In this document: positions 1 to 6,684 of the stretch, one piece after another
Layout: every line of letters starts with the position of its first letter
Numbering within the stretch: the stretch's first letter is position 1
Source: Actinomycetes bacterium
Lineage (GTDB): Bacteria; Actinomycetota; Thermoleophilia; RBG-16-64-13
Reading direction: 5' to 3'
Assembly (NCBI GenBank): GCA_021815245.1
Contig: JAKAHF010000012.1
Location: 1-12,283 of the forward strand
Length of the DNA stretch: 12,283 nucleotides
Notes under the pieces: model-generated
What the model was told of the DNA's origin: nothing
What the model saw: only the letters and a program-made list of their open reading frames with translations
Databases searched by the model: none
Made by a program: the position numbers and the translations under genes

Positions 1-326
1 TCGAGAACGACGACGGCGAAGCCCAACTCCCGCCCGAGGGCGAAGATGCCGAGCCGTTCCAGGTTGGCGCGGGTGTCGCCCATGCCGCTCCGCTCGACGA
101 CGGTGATGTCACGCGCCCCGGCTTCTATGAGCATGGTGACGATCGCATGGACGGTGTCGGGATGCGTCGAGGCCGGAAAGGGATCGGCGCTGTTGAAATT
201 GGCCTTGAGGGCGACCGATCGGCCCGCAAGGTCGCCGAGAGGGGCGTGCTCGAAGAGATGCCGCACGGCCGTAGGCCTGTCGGGAGCGGCGTTGAGAAAC
301 ACGCGGGCAGTGCCTTCGGGGCTCAT
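1..326 (-). CDS. DUF362 domain protein, N-terminal part (cut by window edge)
   Basis: The first 108 codons read without a stop from an ATG at 326-324 to the window edge, so the C-terminus lies outside. After a short lead, the protein has VALKANFNSADPFPASTHPD (about residues 39-58) and then a VERSGMGDTRANLE stretch. These are typical of the N-terminal half of DUF362 proteins, a family of unknown biochemical role often found in anaerobes and sometimes fused to ferredoxin domains. A purine-rich AGGGAGCGAGG sits just upstream of the ATG and supports this start. The gene is divergent from the SLH gene, with about 220 bp between them. A weak -10-like TATGCT on the minus strand (367-362) could serve it, but no good -35 is visible. 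The family call is from recognised motifs; the function is unknown. Confidence 0.8.
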   Translation of the reverse strand, partial: MSPEGTARVFLNAAPDRPTAVRHLFEHAPLGDLAGRSVALKANFNSADPFPASTHPDTVHAIVTMLIEAGARDITVVERSGMGDTRANLERLGIFALGRELGFAVVVL

Positions 327-452
327 CGACCTCGCTCCCTTCGCACGATGATGCTACGACCAGCATAACTCAGAAGAAGAGCGGGACGTAGTGGCGCCCA
401 ACGAGTCCTGGCTCAGGAATGCCCGGCAGACCAGAGACTGATGTAGCCCGGC

Positions 453-481
453 TTGCCCCCGGTTTGCTTCGAGCCTAGACT
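453..481 (+). promoter_or_regulatory. Candidate sigma-70-type promoter for the SLH gene
   Basis: TTGCCC (453-458) is followed after exactly 17 bp by TAGACT (476-481). Each matches the housekeeping consensus at four of six positions. A start near 488 would give a leader of about 60 nt before the SLH ATG at 548. This is inferred from spacing and consensus only. Confidence 0.4.
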
Positions 482-487
482 GGAATT

Positions 488-507
488 GGAGCGAGAGCCA
501 ACGCTCC
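488..507 (+). other. Stem-loop at the start of the SLH gene leader
   Basis: GGAGCG (488-493) and CGCTCC (502-507) form a perfect 6-bp stem with an 8-nt loop. It lies where the 5' end of the SLH transcript would be if the promoter at 453-481 is right. A 5'-terminal stem-loop could stabilise a mRNA for an abundant surface protein. The role is inference. Confidence 0.35.
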
Positions 508-547
508 GGCTATCTCAGTATGCGACGCGCTCAAGGAGGGAACCGCA

Positions 548-2182
548 ATGCCTATCCAGTGTGACGAGGGCAAGTCATACCGAGCGAACCGCCGCCGGCG
601 GGTACTGCTGATGCCATGCATCGGCGCGGCGATCCTGGTGATCGCGTTGATGTCGTTGGTTTCGCTGGCCCCGGCGGCGACTCCCAGTTTTCCCGACGTC
701 CCGGCCGGGCACCAATACTCCGCGGCCATCGCCGAACTGGCTTCGCGGGGCATCATCGGTGGATACACCGACGGCAGATTCGGTCCCGGCGACGCGGTCA
801 TGCGTCAGCAGTTCGCGAAGATGGCCGTGCTCAGCGGCGGCTATCCGGTCACGGAGAGCGATGTCTGCACATTCACAGACGTGCCTCAGAGTGACGCCTC
901 CAGCCTCTATCCCGACAACTACATAGCGGTGTGCGCAGCGAAAGGCATCACCAACGGCAAGACCGCCACGACCTTCGATCCCACCGGCAAGATCACGCGC
1001 TATCAGGTCGTGACCATGGTCGTGCGCATGGCCGACAACCTGCAGAGCGGTCTGTTGGCGGCTCCGACGGTCGCCTGGCAGGGTAATGCCACCTGGGCCG
1101 CCGACCCGACCCACGGGGCCAACGCGGCGCGGGCCGAGTACAACGGATTGCTCGAGGGGCTCGACCTGAGCACGCTCAGTCCCTCGGGAGACATGAGCCG
1201 GGGTGAAGTGGCGCAGGTGCTTCACAATCTGCTCGCCAAACTGGAACCCGGCACGACCACGACCGACGCGGTGACAACCACCACGACCGAGGCGACCACG
1301 ACCACGACCGAGGCGACGACCACAACGACGTCGATCAGCACGACCACGACGACCGCGGCTCCCGGCTACGAGAATCTGGGCGGCAACCCCGCGGTGGGCT
1401 CGAGCCCGGCCGCGGCTTCTTGGGGACCGGGACGACTTGACCTCTTCATCCGCGGGGAGGACAACGCGCTCTGGCACCGGGCGTACAGCAACGGTTGGGG
1501 CGACTGGGAGAGCCTGGGCGGCACGCTGACCTCCGATCCGGCAGCTGTGTCGTGGGGCGAAGGTCGCATCGACGTGTTTGCGCGAGACCAAGACAACCGC
1601 CTGCTGCACATCGCCTACGCGGGCGGCTCCTGGTTCTCGTGGCAAACCCTCGACTACACACTGAATTCGGCTCCGGCCGCGTGCAGTCCGGCGCCCAACA
1701 TGTTCGGGGTCTGCTGGCGCGATGAAGGCAACGCGGTAGAGCTCTTGGGCTACAACCAGGGAGCCTGGTTCCCGTGGGTGTCGCTGCCGTTGTCGGGCAG
1801 CTCGGCGCCGGCGTGCGCGGCGACCAGCATGGTGAGCGCCGATGTGTTTGCGACCGGCTTCGACGGCAAGGTCTACTGGAACCACTACTACGGCGCCGGG
1901 TGGACCCCCACCCAGAGCCTCGGCGGCGAGGCCGTGTCGGGTCCGGGAGCCTGCGCGTGGGGCAGCCGCCTCGACGTGTTCGTGCGGGGGCCTCTCGGCA
2001 ACCTGTGGCAGAAGTCGTACACCAGCGGTTCGTGGTCGTCGTGGACGGCCCTCGCTGGAGCCATGACGTTCCAGGGTGACCCCGAAGCCGTGAATTCGGG
2101 TGGCCGCATAGACGTGTTCGCCGTAGGAGCCGACCGCGCCGTATGGCACAAGTATTTCGAAGCGGGAGAGTGGAAGCCGTAG
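548..2182 (+). CDS. SLH-domain surface protein with Thr-rich stalk and PLL-type beta-propeller
   Basis: A 544-aa exported protein. A basic RRRR stretch and a hydrophobic segment ending APAA (about residues 15-45) form a signal peptide. Three S-layer homology repeats follow: about 50-103 (FPDVPAGHQYSAAIAELASR, GGYTDGRFGPGD), 107-165 (FTDVPQ, IAVCAAKGITNG) and a weaker one at 181-233. SLH domains anchor proteins to pyruvylated wall polysaccharide. Residues 236-269 are almost entirely Thr with a few Glu/Ala, probably a glycosylated stalk. From about 273 to the end there are six repeats of about 45 residues with the pattern GRxDxFxRxxDNxLWHxxY...W..W.SLGG. This is a PLL-like (Photorhabdus lectin-type) propeller that may bind sugars; family members usually have seven blades, so one may be missing or unrecognised. 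AAGGAGGG (533-540) gives a strong ribosome site 7 nt before the ATG. Confidence 0.85.
   Translation: MPIQCDEGKSYRANRRRRVLLMPCIGAAILVIALMSLVSLAPAATPSFPDVPAGHQYSAAIAELASRGIIGGYTDGRFGPGDAVMRQQFAKMAVLSGGYPVTESDVCTFTDVPQSDASSLYPDNYIAVCAAKGITNGKTATTFDPTGKITRYQVVTMVVRMADNLQSGLLAAPTVAWQGNATWAADPTHGANAARAEYNGLLEGLDLSTLSPSGDMSRGEVAQVLHNLLAKLEPGTTTTDAVTTTTTEATTTTTEATTTTTSISTTTTTAAPGYENLGGNPAVGSSPAAASWGPGRLDLFIRGEDNALWHRAYSNGWGDWESLGGTLTSDPAAVSWGEGRIDVFARDQDNRLLHIAYAGGSWFSWQTLDYTLNSAPAACSPAPNMFGVCWRDEGNAVELLGYNQGAWFPWVSLPLSGSSAPACAATSMVSADVFATGFDGKVYWNHYYGAGWTPTQSLGGEAVSGPGACAWGSRLDVFVRGPLGNLWQKSYTSGSWSSWTALAGAMTFQGDPEAVNSGGRIDVFAVGADRAVWHKYFEAGEWKP
1253..1354 (+). repeat. Imperfect Thr-codon tandem repeat (ACC/ACG-rich)
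   Basis: About 100 bp encode runs of four or five Thr separated by EA, DAV or SIS. The unit ACGACCGAGGCGACCACG recurs almost exactly. It forms the stalk between the SLH and propeller domains and may vary in length by slippage or recombination in multiples of three. Confidence 0.8.
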
Positions 2183-2193
2183 GTTGTACAACC
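2182..2193. other. Perfect 12-bp palindrome at the junction of the two exported-protein genes
   Basis: GGTTGTACAACC is a perfect inverted repeat. It starts on the last base of the SLH gene's TAG stop and ends 3 bp before the preferred ATG of the next gene (2197). It could be an operator or a small RNA hairpin controlling entry into the second gene. It could also occur by chance. Confidence 0.35.
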
Positions 2194-2196
2194 GCG

Positions 2197-3711
2197 ATGA
2201 CGACGATGACCGGGCCAAGCGCCTCGGAGTCGCGTCGCGGCCGATCCTGGAGGGTCACGCGATCGGCGGCCATGCGCGCCGCCCTGGCGCTTCTCGTGGC
2301 GGCTGTCGTTTTCTGTCTGCCGGTCTCGGCCATTTCCTGCTCGTCGGCGGTCGTGGCGCCTTCGGAAGCGACCGCCGACTCCGCGGCCGGTGGCTCCTAC
2401 TCGTCTGCGGGTGGCGCCGCGACGTTGCCGTCAGGCGTGGACCGTCCCCTTGCCGCGACGGCGGCCATCGATGTCTCCCGGTTGGTGCCGGTGCCCGATC
2501 CGCTCGGCGCGGACAATCCGAGGTATGCGGCGAGCGGATCGGCACTGCCGGCGGTGGCTCAACCGCTGGAGGATTCGCAGTTGGGGACTACTCTGGCGCG
2601 GGTGACGGCCCGGCCCGGTGTGCGGCACGAGTATTCGCGGTTCGATCCGTTCAATGCCGACAGATCGATGGTCATTCTCCTGGACGACGGCTTCAAGGTC
2701 TTCAAGACCGACGCGCCCTATGACCGGGAGGCCAGTCTGGTCAGGTCGCTCGACCTCGACGAGCCGCGCTGGGATCGCGCAGAACCCCAACTCGTGACCG
2801 GCATCTCCGGGTTTCGCATCGTCACGGTGAACGTAGTGACCGGGGAGGAGACCCTGGTGAAGGACTTTTCCGCCGATGGCGGTGTCGGCCCGTTGCTCGA
2901 GCGCGAGCCCGATCTGTACAGGGTCACCTGCAAAGACGAAGGAGAGCCGTCGAGCGAAGGACGCTGGTGGGCTTTGGCGATTCAGGGCTCCGACGATGAC
3001 TACCGGCTTCGCTACCTCCTGTGCTGGGACCACGACACCGATCGCGTGGTCGGTCTGCGCAAGCTGGCGCCGGCCGAAAGCTCCATCGACTGGGTGGGAA
3101 TGTCGGCTAACGGCACTTGGGTTATCATCGGCGGCGATGCGGAGAACGGCTCTCCACTCACCGGGCTGACCATCGCTGATAGAGGGTTGGGGCAGTTTCA
3201 CCGGGTCGATTGGGCCACAGGCCACGCGGACGTAGGTGTGGACGTGAACGGCGACGAAGTGATCGTCATGCAAAACGCCCGGACCGACTACGTCGATCTG
3301 ATACCCCTCTCGCTCGACACCAAGCCCATCCTGGAAAGCGGCGGAAGCTACACGGGGAGTGGTCACATCCCCCTCATGCGGCTCAACTACGATTCCGAGT
3401 CACCGTTCAACCTGAGCTCCGGCGTTCATGTCTCGTGCAACGCGCCTGGCTGGGCTCTGGTGTCTACTACTATCGAGCCAGGCCTACCGGAGAACAACTG
3501 GCTCGACCGATCGCTCATCCTCGTGCGTCTCGACCCGGATGACCCGCGGTGCTACTACGTCTCGAAGACCTACAACACCAGCGGGGACTACTGGGAAGAG
3601 ACCCATGCCACCTTGAGCAACGACGGGTCGACCGTCGTGTGGGCGGCCAACTTCGGCATCGACGTGGGGAGCGACCACTGCTATCTGGTCAGGCTCGACC
3701 TGCCCAGGTGA
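2197..3711 (+). CDS. Unrecognised exported protein, probable beta-propeller
   Basis: 504 aa from ATG 2197. The frame also has an ATG at 2143 inside the SLH gene; I prefer 2197 because it follows that gene's stop. No strong ribosome site is visible at either, and ATG 2272 (MRAALALLVAA) is another option. A basic N-terminus (RRGRSWRVTR) precedes a hydrophobic core ending VSAISCSS. This is a signal peptide, and the Cys could be a non-canonical lipobox cysteine (AIS-C). A low-complexity Ala/Ser stretch follows. The rest is rich in beta-strand-like repeats such as WVGMSANGTWVIIGG, and ends with HATLSNDGSTVVWAANFG. That last pattern resembles the strand-turn of TolB or oligogalacturonate-lyase-type propellers. 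No catalytic motif was recognised. Its position directly after the SLH/PLL protein on the same strand suggests co-expression at the cell surface. Confidence 0.75.
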   Translation: MTTMTGPSASESRRGRSWRVTRSAAMRAALALLVAAVVFCLPVSAISCSSAVVAPSEATADSAAGGSYSSAGGAATLPSGVDRPLAATAAIDVSRLVPVPDPLGADNPRYAASGSALPAVAQPLEDSQLGTTLARVTARPGVRHEYSRFDPFNADRSMVILLDDGFKVFKTDAPYDREASLVRSLDLDEPRWDRAEPQLVTGISGFRIVTVNVVTGEETLVKDFSADGGVGPLLEREPDLYRVTCKDEGEPSSEGRWWALAIQGSDDDYRLRYLLCWDHDTDRVVGLRKLAPAESSIDWVGMSANGTWVIIGGDAENGSPLTGLTIADRGLGQFHRVDWATGHADVGVDVNGDEVIVMQNARTDYVDLIPLSLDTKPILESGGSYTGSGHIPLMRLNYDSESPFNLSSGVHVSCNAPGWALVSTTIEPGLPENNWLDRSLILVRLDPDDPRCYYVSKTYNTSGDYWEETHATLSNDGSTVVWAANFGIDVGSDHCYLVRLDLPR

Positions 3712-3729
3712 GGCCCTATGGGCGCCCGG

Positions 3730-4188
3730 TTAGCCGTTCACCTCGGCGTCGGGTTTGAAGCCAGGCTGGTGCATGAGGGGCGAGGAGATGATGAAGTCGG
3801 CCGACGAGCGGTTGCAGGCCATGGGCACGTCGTAGACGACGGCGACGCGCAGAAGGGCCTTCACGTCGACATCGTGCGGCTGGGGTTCCAGAGGGTCCCA
3901 GAAGAACACGACGAGGTCGATCTTGCCCTCAGCGATGCGGGCTCCGATCTGTTGGTCGCCGCCCAGCGGGCCGCTCAGCAGCTTGTGAACCTTCAAGCCG
4001 AGCTCCTGTTCCAGAAGACGGCCGGTAGTGCCGGTGGCCACCAGCGTGTGGTGTCGCAGGGTCGCGACGTTGAAGCGCGCCCACTCGATCAAGTTCTGCT
4101 TCTTGTTGTCGTGCGCCACCAGGGCGATCACGCGGGGCTGGGAGCGATCGGGAGTGTCGGTCGTGGTGGCAGTTCTCTCAACGGTCAT
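3730..4188 (-). CDS. mgsA: Methylglyoxal synthase
   Basis: 152 aa, the same length as the E. coli enzyme. It converts dihydroxyacetone phosphate to methylglyoxal and inorganic phosphate in the cytoplasm, a bypass that relieves sugar-phosphate build-up when phosphate is low. Visible family motifs are ALVAHDNKK (H26, D27, K30), the phosphate-binding TGTTG (52-56), SGPLGGDQQ (72-80, with D78 equivalent to the E. coli catalytic Asp71) and [20 protein letters not shown] (D98, H105, D108). A 24-residue N-terminal region rich in Thr and Asp precedes the core. GAGG lies 6 nt before the ATG. Its end converges on the secreted-protein gene with an 18-bp gap, and it diverges from the CarD gene. Confidence 0.95.
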   Translation of the reverse strand: MTVERTATTTDTPDRSQPRVIALVAHDNKKQNLIEWARFNVATLRHHTLVATGTTGRLLEQELGLKVHKLLSGPLGGDQQIGARIAEGKIDLVVFFWDPLEPQPHDVDVKALLRVAVVYDVPMACNRSSADFIISSPLMHQPGFKPDAEVNG

Positions 4189-4208
4189 CGGTTACCTCGG
4201 GCGTTCGG

Positions 4209-4221
4209 TTGCAGGCTGCAA
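4209..4221. promoter_or_regulatory. Inverted repeat between mgsA and the CarD gene (possible operator)
   Basis: TTGCAGGCTGCAA has perfect 6-bp arms around one central base. It lies 21-33 bp upstream of the mgsA start in the divergent intergenic region, where a repressor or activator of mgsA could bind. This is a sequence observation only; no matching regulator is encoded in the window. Confidence 0.3.
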
Positions 4222-4271
4222 AGGTTAACTCATCGCAAGGGGGCCAAGAGTGGGTCGTTGGCCGCCGGCTG

Positions 4272-4280
4272 TGCTAGAGT
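4272..4280 (+). promoter_or_regulatory. Candidate extended -10 element for the CarD gene
   Basis: TGCTAGAGT is an extended -10 (TG-N-TAGAGT) with no clear -35 at the right distance. Transcription would start near 4287, about 78 nt before the CarD ATG at 4365. Confidence 0.3.
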
Positions 4281-4364
4281 CCAAGGACAATCCGCGCTCC
4301 TCGCTCGTCTCCAGGTATCGGAGGGTGGCTCGAACGCGGCAAGCGTGGTGGAAGGTTGGAACAG

Positions 4365-4883
4365 ATGTACGAAGTTGGAGACCTGATCGTCTACGGCAGC
4401 ACCGGAGTCTGTCGCGTGTTGGAGATAACGACGTTGGACGCGTCATGGGCTGAGAAGGACCAGCTCTACTACGCGCTGGAACCCGCATGCGGCGACTTCA
4501 CGGTCTACGCGCCCGTGAACAGCAGCAAGGTCTTCACAAGGCCTGCCATATCGAGAGACGAGGCCAACCGTCTCATCGACACGATCCCCTCGATCGAGCC
4601 GAAGATCCAACAGGCCATGAGGCCTCAAGACATGGCGGCCTACTACACCACCTACATCGAAAGCCACGACTGCGCCGACCTGATCGAGTTGACCATGTCG
4701 CTCTATGCCAAGAAGGACAAAGCGGTCGAGGAGAAGGTGAAGTTCGGATCGGTCGATCAGAAGTTCATGCTGCGCGCCGAAGAGCTTCTCTTTGGAGAGC
4801 TGGCCGCGGCGCTGGGCATCGCGCGCGATGAGGTACAAGACTACATCGCCTCCCGGGTGGGTGAGACGAAGCTCGCCGGCTGA
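4365..4883 (+). CDS. carD: CarD/CdnL-family transcription regulator
   Basis: 172 aa from ATG 4365. A TTG nine bases upstream is possible, but MYEVGDLIVYG is the usual CarD N-terminus, and GGAAGG sits 9 nt before this ATG. CarD proteins bind the RNA polymerase beta subunit through the N-terminal Tudor-like domain (here about 1-60, YEVGDLIVYGSTGVCRVLEI...YYALEP) and stabilise open promoter complexes. The rest (about 65-172) is helical (ISRDEANRLID, MAAYYTTYIES, EELLFGELAAALGI), as expected for the DNA-facing domain. The only Trp is in the N-terminal domain, so the DNA-wedging Trp of mycobacterial CarD is absent. It is convergent with rpoD, whose product acts on the same complex. Family call is firm; target genes are unknown. 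Confidence 0.9.
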   Translation: MYEVGDLIVYGSTGVCRVLEITTLDASWAEKDQLYYALEPACGDFTVYAPVNSSKVFTRPAISRDEANRLIDTIPSIEPKIQQAMRPQDMAAYYTTYIESHDCADLIELTMSLYAKKDKAVEEKVKFGSVDQKFMLRAEELLFGELAAALGIARDEVQDYIASRVGETKLAG

Positions 4884-4890
4884 TCGGCGC

Positions 4891-4907
4891 CGCGATAGCG
4901 GATCGCG
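4891..4907. terminator. Hairpin between convergent carD and rpoD (possible bidirectional terminator)
   Basis: CGCGAT (4891-4896), loop AGCGG, then ATCGCG (4902-4907) is a perfect 6-bp stem. GG/CC flanks can extend it across a small bulge. It lies 7 bp after the carD stop and about 16 bp after the rpoD stop on the other strand. There is no T-tract, so it is a weak terminator call. Confidence 0.35.
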
Positions 4908-4923
4908 CCGAGGGGCCCGCTAG

Positions 4924-6012
4924 CTAGCCCAGGGGAGGCTCGCTGGCGTAGGCGCCCGCCAGTGCCTTTCTGATCTTTTCGAGTGCCCCGGCTTCGATCT
5001 GGCGGATGCGCTCACGACTGACGTTGAAGCGTGCGCTCACCTCGGCCAGGGTACGCGGATGCTCTCCCTTGAATCCGAACCTGAGCTCCACGACTTTGCG
5101 TTCGCGCTCGTCCATCGACTTGAGTATCCCGGCGAGATTCTCGCGAGTCAGGATGTCAGACACAGCGTCGGCGGGGTCGGGCGTGCTCTCGTTTTCGACA
5201 AAATCTCCAAGTTCGGCGTCGCCCTCTTCCCCGACGGGAGTGTCGAGCGAGGTGGTGCGTCGTCCTATCCTTCGCATCTCACGCAGCTCGATGGCGTCAA
5301 TGCCCAGTTCGGTGGCCAGCTCGTCGTCGGTCGGCTCTCTGCCGCCCTCTTGGAGCAGCCTACGCTCGGTGCGAACCATCTTGTTGATCTTCTCGACCAT
5401 ATGCACAGGGATGCGGATATTGCGGTCTTGATTGGCGATGGCCCGTGTGATCGCCTGCCGTATCCACCACGTCGCGTACGTGGAGAACTTGAATCCCTTG
5501 CGGTAGTCGAACTTCTCCGACGCGCGAATGAGACCGGTGTTGCCCTCCTGGATGAGATCGAGAAGATCCAGGTCTTGCGTATAGAAGTTCTTCGCGATCG
5601 AGACGACCAGTCGCAGGTTCGACTGGATCAGATGGTCCTTGGCTCGGAGATCCCCGGCCTCCATGCGCTTCGCGAGCTGGATCTCGTCGTTCCTCGTGAG
5701 CAAGGGCACCGATCCGGCTTCTTTCAGATAGAGCCGAAGCGGGTCTTGGGTCACCGACTGTATGGATAGGTCGAGGGTCGGCTCGATCGTATCGAGGGCG
5801 CCCTGGACGACCGGGCTCTCCTCGTAGATCTCGGTGGACTGATCGAACAGTCGCGAGTAGAGGTCCTCGATTTCCTCGAGGGGCATGTCGAGCTCTTCGA
5901 CAAGCGCCATTATCTCCTCGCTGGTCACGTAGCCCCGCTCTTGGCCGAGGTGAAGCAGCCCCTCGATGTCTCCGGCGAGGCGAGCGTCATGATCGGTACT
6001 AGCGAGCGTCAT
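4924..6012 (-). CDS. rpoD: Primary RNA polymerase sigma factor (RpoD/SigA)
   Basis: 362 aa. Residues 12-62 form a region 1.1-like helical module ([20 protein letters not shown]). Region 1.2 is about 90-122 ([21 protein letters not shown]). Region 2 has [25 protein letters not shown] and the -10-melting segment [18 protein letters not shown]. Region 3 begins [14 protein letters not shown]. Region 4 has [19 protein letters not shown] sequence and the helix-turn-helix [19 protein letters not shown] that reads the -35. Region 1.1 plus a complete 1.2-4 marks a group 1 housekeeping factor. GAGGGAGGG lies just before the ATG at 6012-6010, a very strong ribosome site. No clear promoter is seen between its ATG and the palindrome at 6074-6103. 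The acidic spacer ([23 protein letters not shown]) is usual for SigA. Confidence 0.96.
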   Translation of the reverse strand: MTLASTDHDARLAGDIEGLLHLGQERGYVTSEEIMALVEELDMPLEEIEDLYSRLFDQSTEIYEESPVVQGALDTIEPTLDLSIQSVTQDPLRLYLKEAGSVPLLTRNDEIQLAKRMEAGDLRAKDHLIQSNLRLVVSIAKNFYTQDLDLLDLIQEGNTGLIRASEKFDYRKGFKFSTYATWWIRQAITRAIANQDRNIRIPVHMVEKINKMVRTERRLLQEGGREPTDDELATELGIDAIELREMRRIGRRTTSLDTPVGEEGDAELGDFVENESTPDPADAVSDILTRENLAGILKSMDERERKVVELRFGFKGEHPRTLAEVSARFNVSRERIRQIEAGALEKIRKALAGAYASEPPLG

Positions 6013-6073
6013 ACCACCCTCCCTCGGTCGGTTCTGTACTGCGCGGCGGGTGTGCCGACTGCAGGGGGAACGC

Positions 6074-6103
6074 AGAAGCGCCGGCCCGCGGGCCGGCGCT
6101 TCT
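6074..6103. terminator. Perfect 30-bp palindrome downstream of the RRM gene
   Basis: AGAAGCGCCGGCCCG is followed immediately by its exact reverse complement. RNA from either strand could fold into a very GC-rich hairpin. It begins about 20 bp after the RRM stop codon and lies about 60 bp before the rpoD start on the same strand. A U-tract is missing in both directions, so it may be a non-canonical terminator, an attenuator controlling read-through into rpoD, or a processing and stability element. Confidence 0.55.
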
Positions 6104-6108
6104 CGAAA

Positions 6109-6122
6109 TGTCGTAGCTGAGA
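6109..6122. repeat. Direct repeat copy A, in the RRM gene's 3' region
   Basis: TGTCGTAGCTGAGA is identical to 6423-6436 inside the 5' coding part of the same gene, and similarity extends a few bases on both sides. Read on the minus strand it would encode LSYDIS, against LSYDTS in the gene. It may be a remnant of a second RRM copy. Confidence 0.6.
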
Positions 6123-6123
6123 C

Positions 6124-6465
6124 TTACCAGCGATTGCCGCTGTAGCCGCCGCGATTGCCGCCGCCGCCGTAGCCGCCGCCGCCGTAGCCGCCGCCCGAGC
6201 GGGGAGCACGCGGTGTCATTTCTTTGGCTTCGTCGACCTTGAGGGCGCGGCCGTCCAGCTGGGTGCCATCGAGGGCGCTCTTGGCCTTCTGGGCTTCGTC
6301 AGCCGAGCCCATCTCGACGAAACCGAAGCCCTTGGGGCGTCCGGAATCACGGTCGGTGATGAGGTTGACCGAAGCTACCTCGCCGTGCGCCTCGAAAGCG
6401 GTGCGAATGCTCGCCTCGGAAGTGTCGTAGCTGAGATTGCCCACGTACAGTTTTGCAGAACTCAT
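6124..6465 (-). CDS. Glycine-rich RRM RNA-binding protein
   Basis: 113 aa with a single RNA-recognition motif. RNP2 is LYVGNL (6-11) and RNP1 is KGFGFVEM (45-52), whose aromatic residues stack on single-stranded RNA. The basic Gly-rich tail (GGGYGGGGYGGGGNRGGYSGNRW) resembles those of cyanobacterial Rbp and plant glycine-rich RNA-binding proteins. Such proteins are often cold- or stress-induced RNA chaperones; that role is from the family, not seen here. GGAGG is 6 nt before the ATG. A CTCC four to ten bases upstream could pair with that ribosome site. It is upstream of rpoD on the same strand, separated by a strong palindrome. Confidence 0.93.
   Translation of the reverse strand: MSSAKLYVGNLSYDTSEASIRTAFEAHGEVASVNLITDRDSGRPKGFGFVEMGSADEAQKAKSALDGTQLDGRALKVDEAKEMTPRAPRSGGGYGGGGYGGGGNRGGYSGNRW
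6423..6436. repeat. Direct repeat copy B, in the RRM gene's 5' coding part
   Basis: This second copy of TGTCGTAGCTGAGA lies within the codons for NLSYDTSE just after RNP2. See the copy at 6109-6122. Confidence 0.6.
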
Positions 6466-6485
6466 AAAAAGCCTCCATAAGCGGA

Positions 6486-6512
6486 GTTATAGTGCGACAT
6501 GCGCGAGGGCAA
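6486..6512 (-). promoter_or_regulatory. Candidate near promoter of the RRM gene
   Basis: On the minus strand, TTGCCC (6512-6507), a 15-bp spacer and TATAAC (6491-6486). The -10 matches five of six consensus bases, but the spacer is short. It would leave a leader of about 15-20 nt. Confidence 0.3.
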
Positions 6513-6586
6513 GACTGGAGACAGAGCGAAGAGATTGAAAAGCTCGGCGCTGGGCCTAGAGAAGATTCCTTACGAATGCTGTACTC

Positions 6587-6595
6587 AGTGTAGCA
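6587..6595 (-). promoter_or_regulatory. Candidate distal extended -10 promoter of the RRM gene
   Basis: TGCTACACT on the minus strand fits an extended -10 (TG-N-TACACT). Use of this site would give a leader of about 115 nt, like the long untranslated leaders of cold-shock genes. No convincing -35 is visible. Confidence 0.3.
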
Positions 6596-6684
6596 TGGAT
6601 TGGCTCGCGTGCGCGCTGCCGCAATCGGCGCGTGAGGCAGGGTCGCCCATGCGCGGCAACAGGCGCATTGCCGGTGTCTGCCCG

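Noticed and set aside
1253..1354. Regular repeats considered as a CRISPR-like or satellite array
   Set aside because: The repeats are in-frame Thr codons within a clear coding sequence, with no unique spacers.
2143..2196. Upstream ATG extending the second exported protein into the SLH gene
   Set aside because: It adds 18 residues that overlap the SLH coding sequence and place the signal peptide even further from the N-terminus; ATG 2197 is preferred, though not proven.
575..2218. Long open frame on the minus strand opposite the SLH gene
   Set aside because: It is Arg/Gly-rich with no motifs, mirrors the high-GC codon bias of the SLH/PLL gene, and has no ribosome site. The plus-strand gene has clear domains.
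3718..4386. Plus-strand frame opposite mgsA
   Set aside because: It is antisense to a complete methylglyoxal synthase and runs through the intergenic region into the carD gene in another frame.
5059..5769. Plus-strand frames opposite rpoD
   Set aside because: They are antisense to a firmly identified sigma factor and show no independent motifs.
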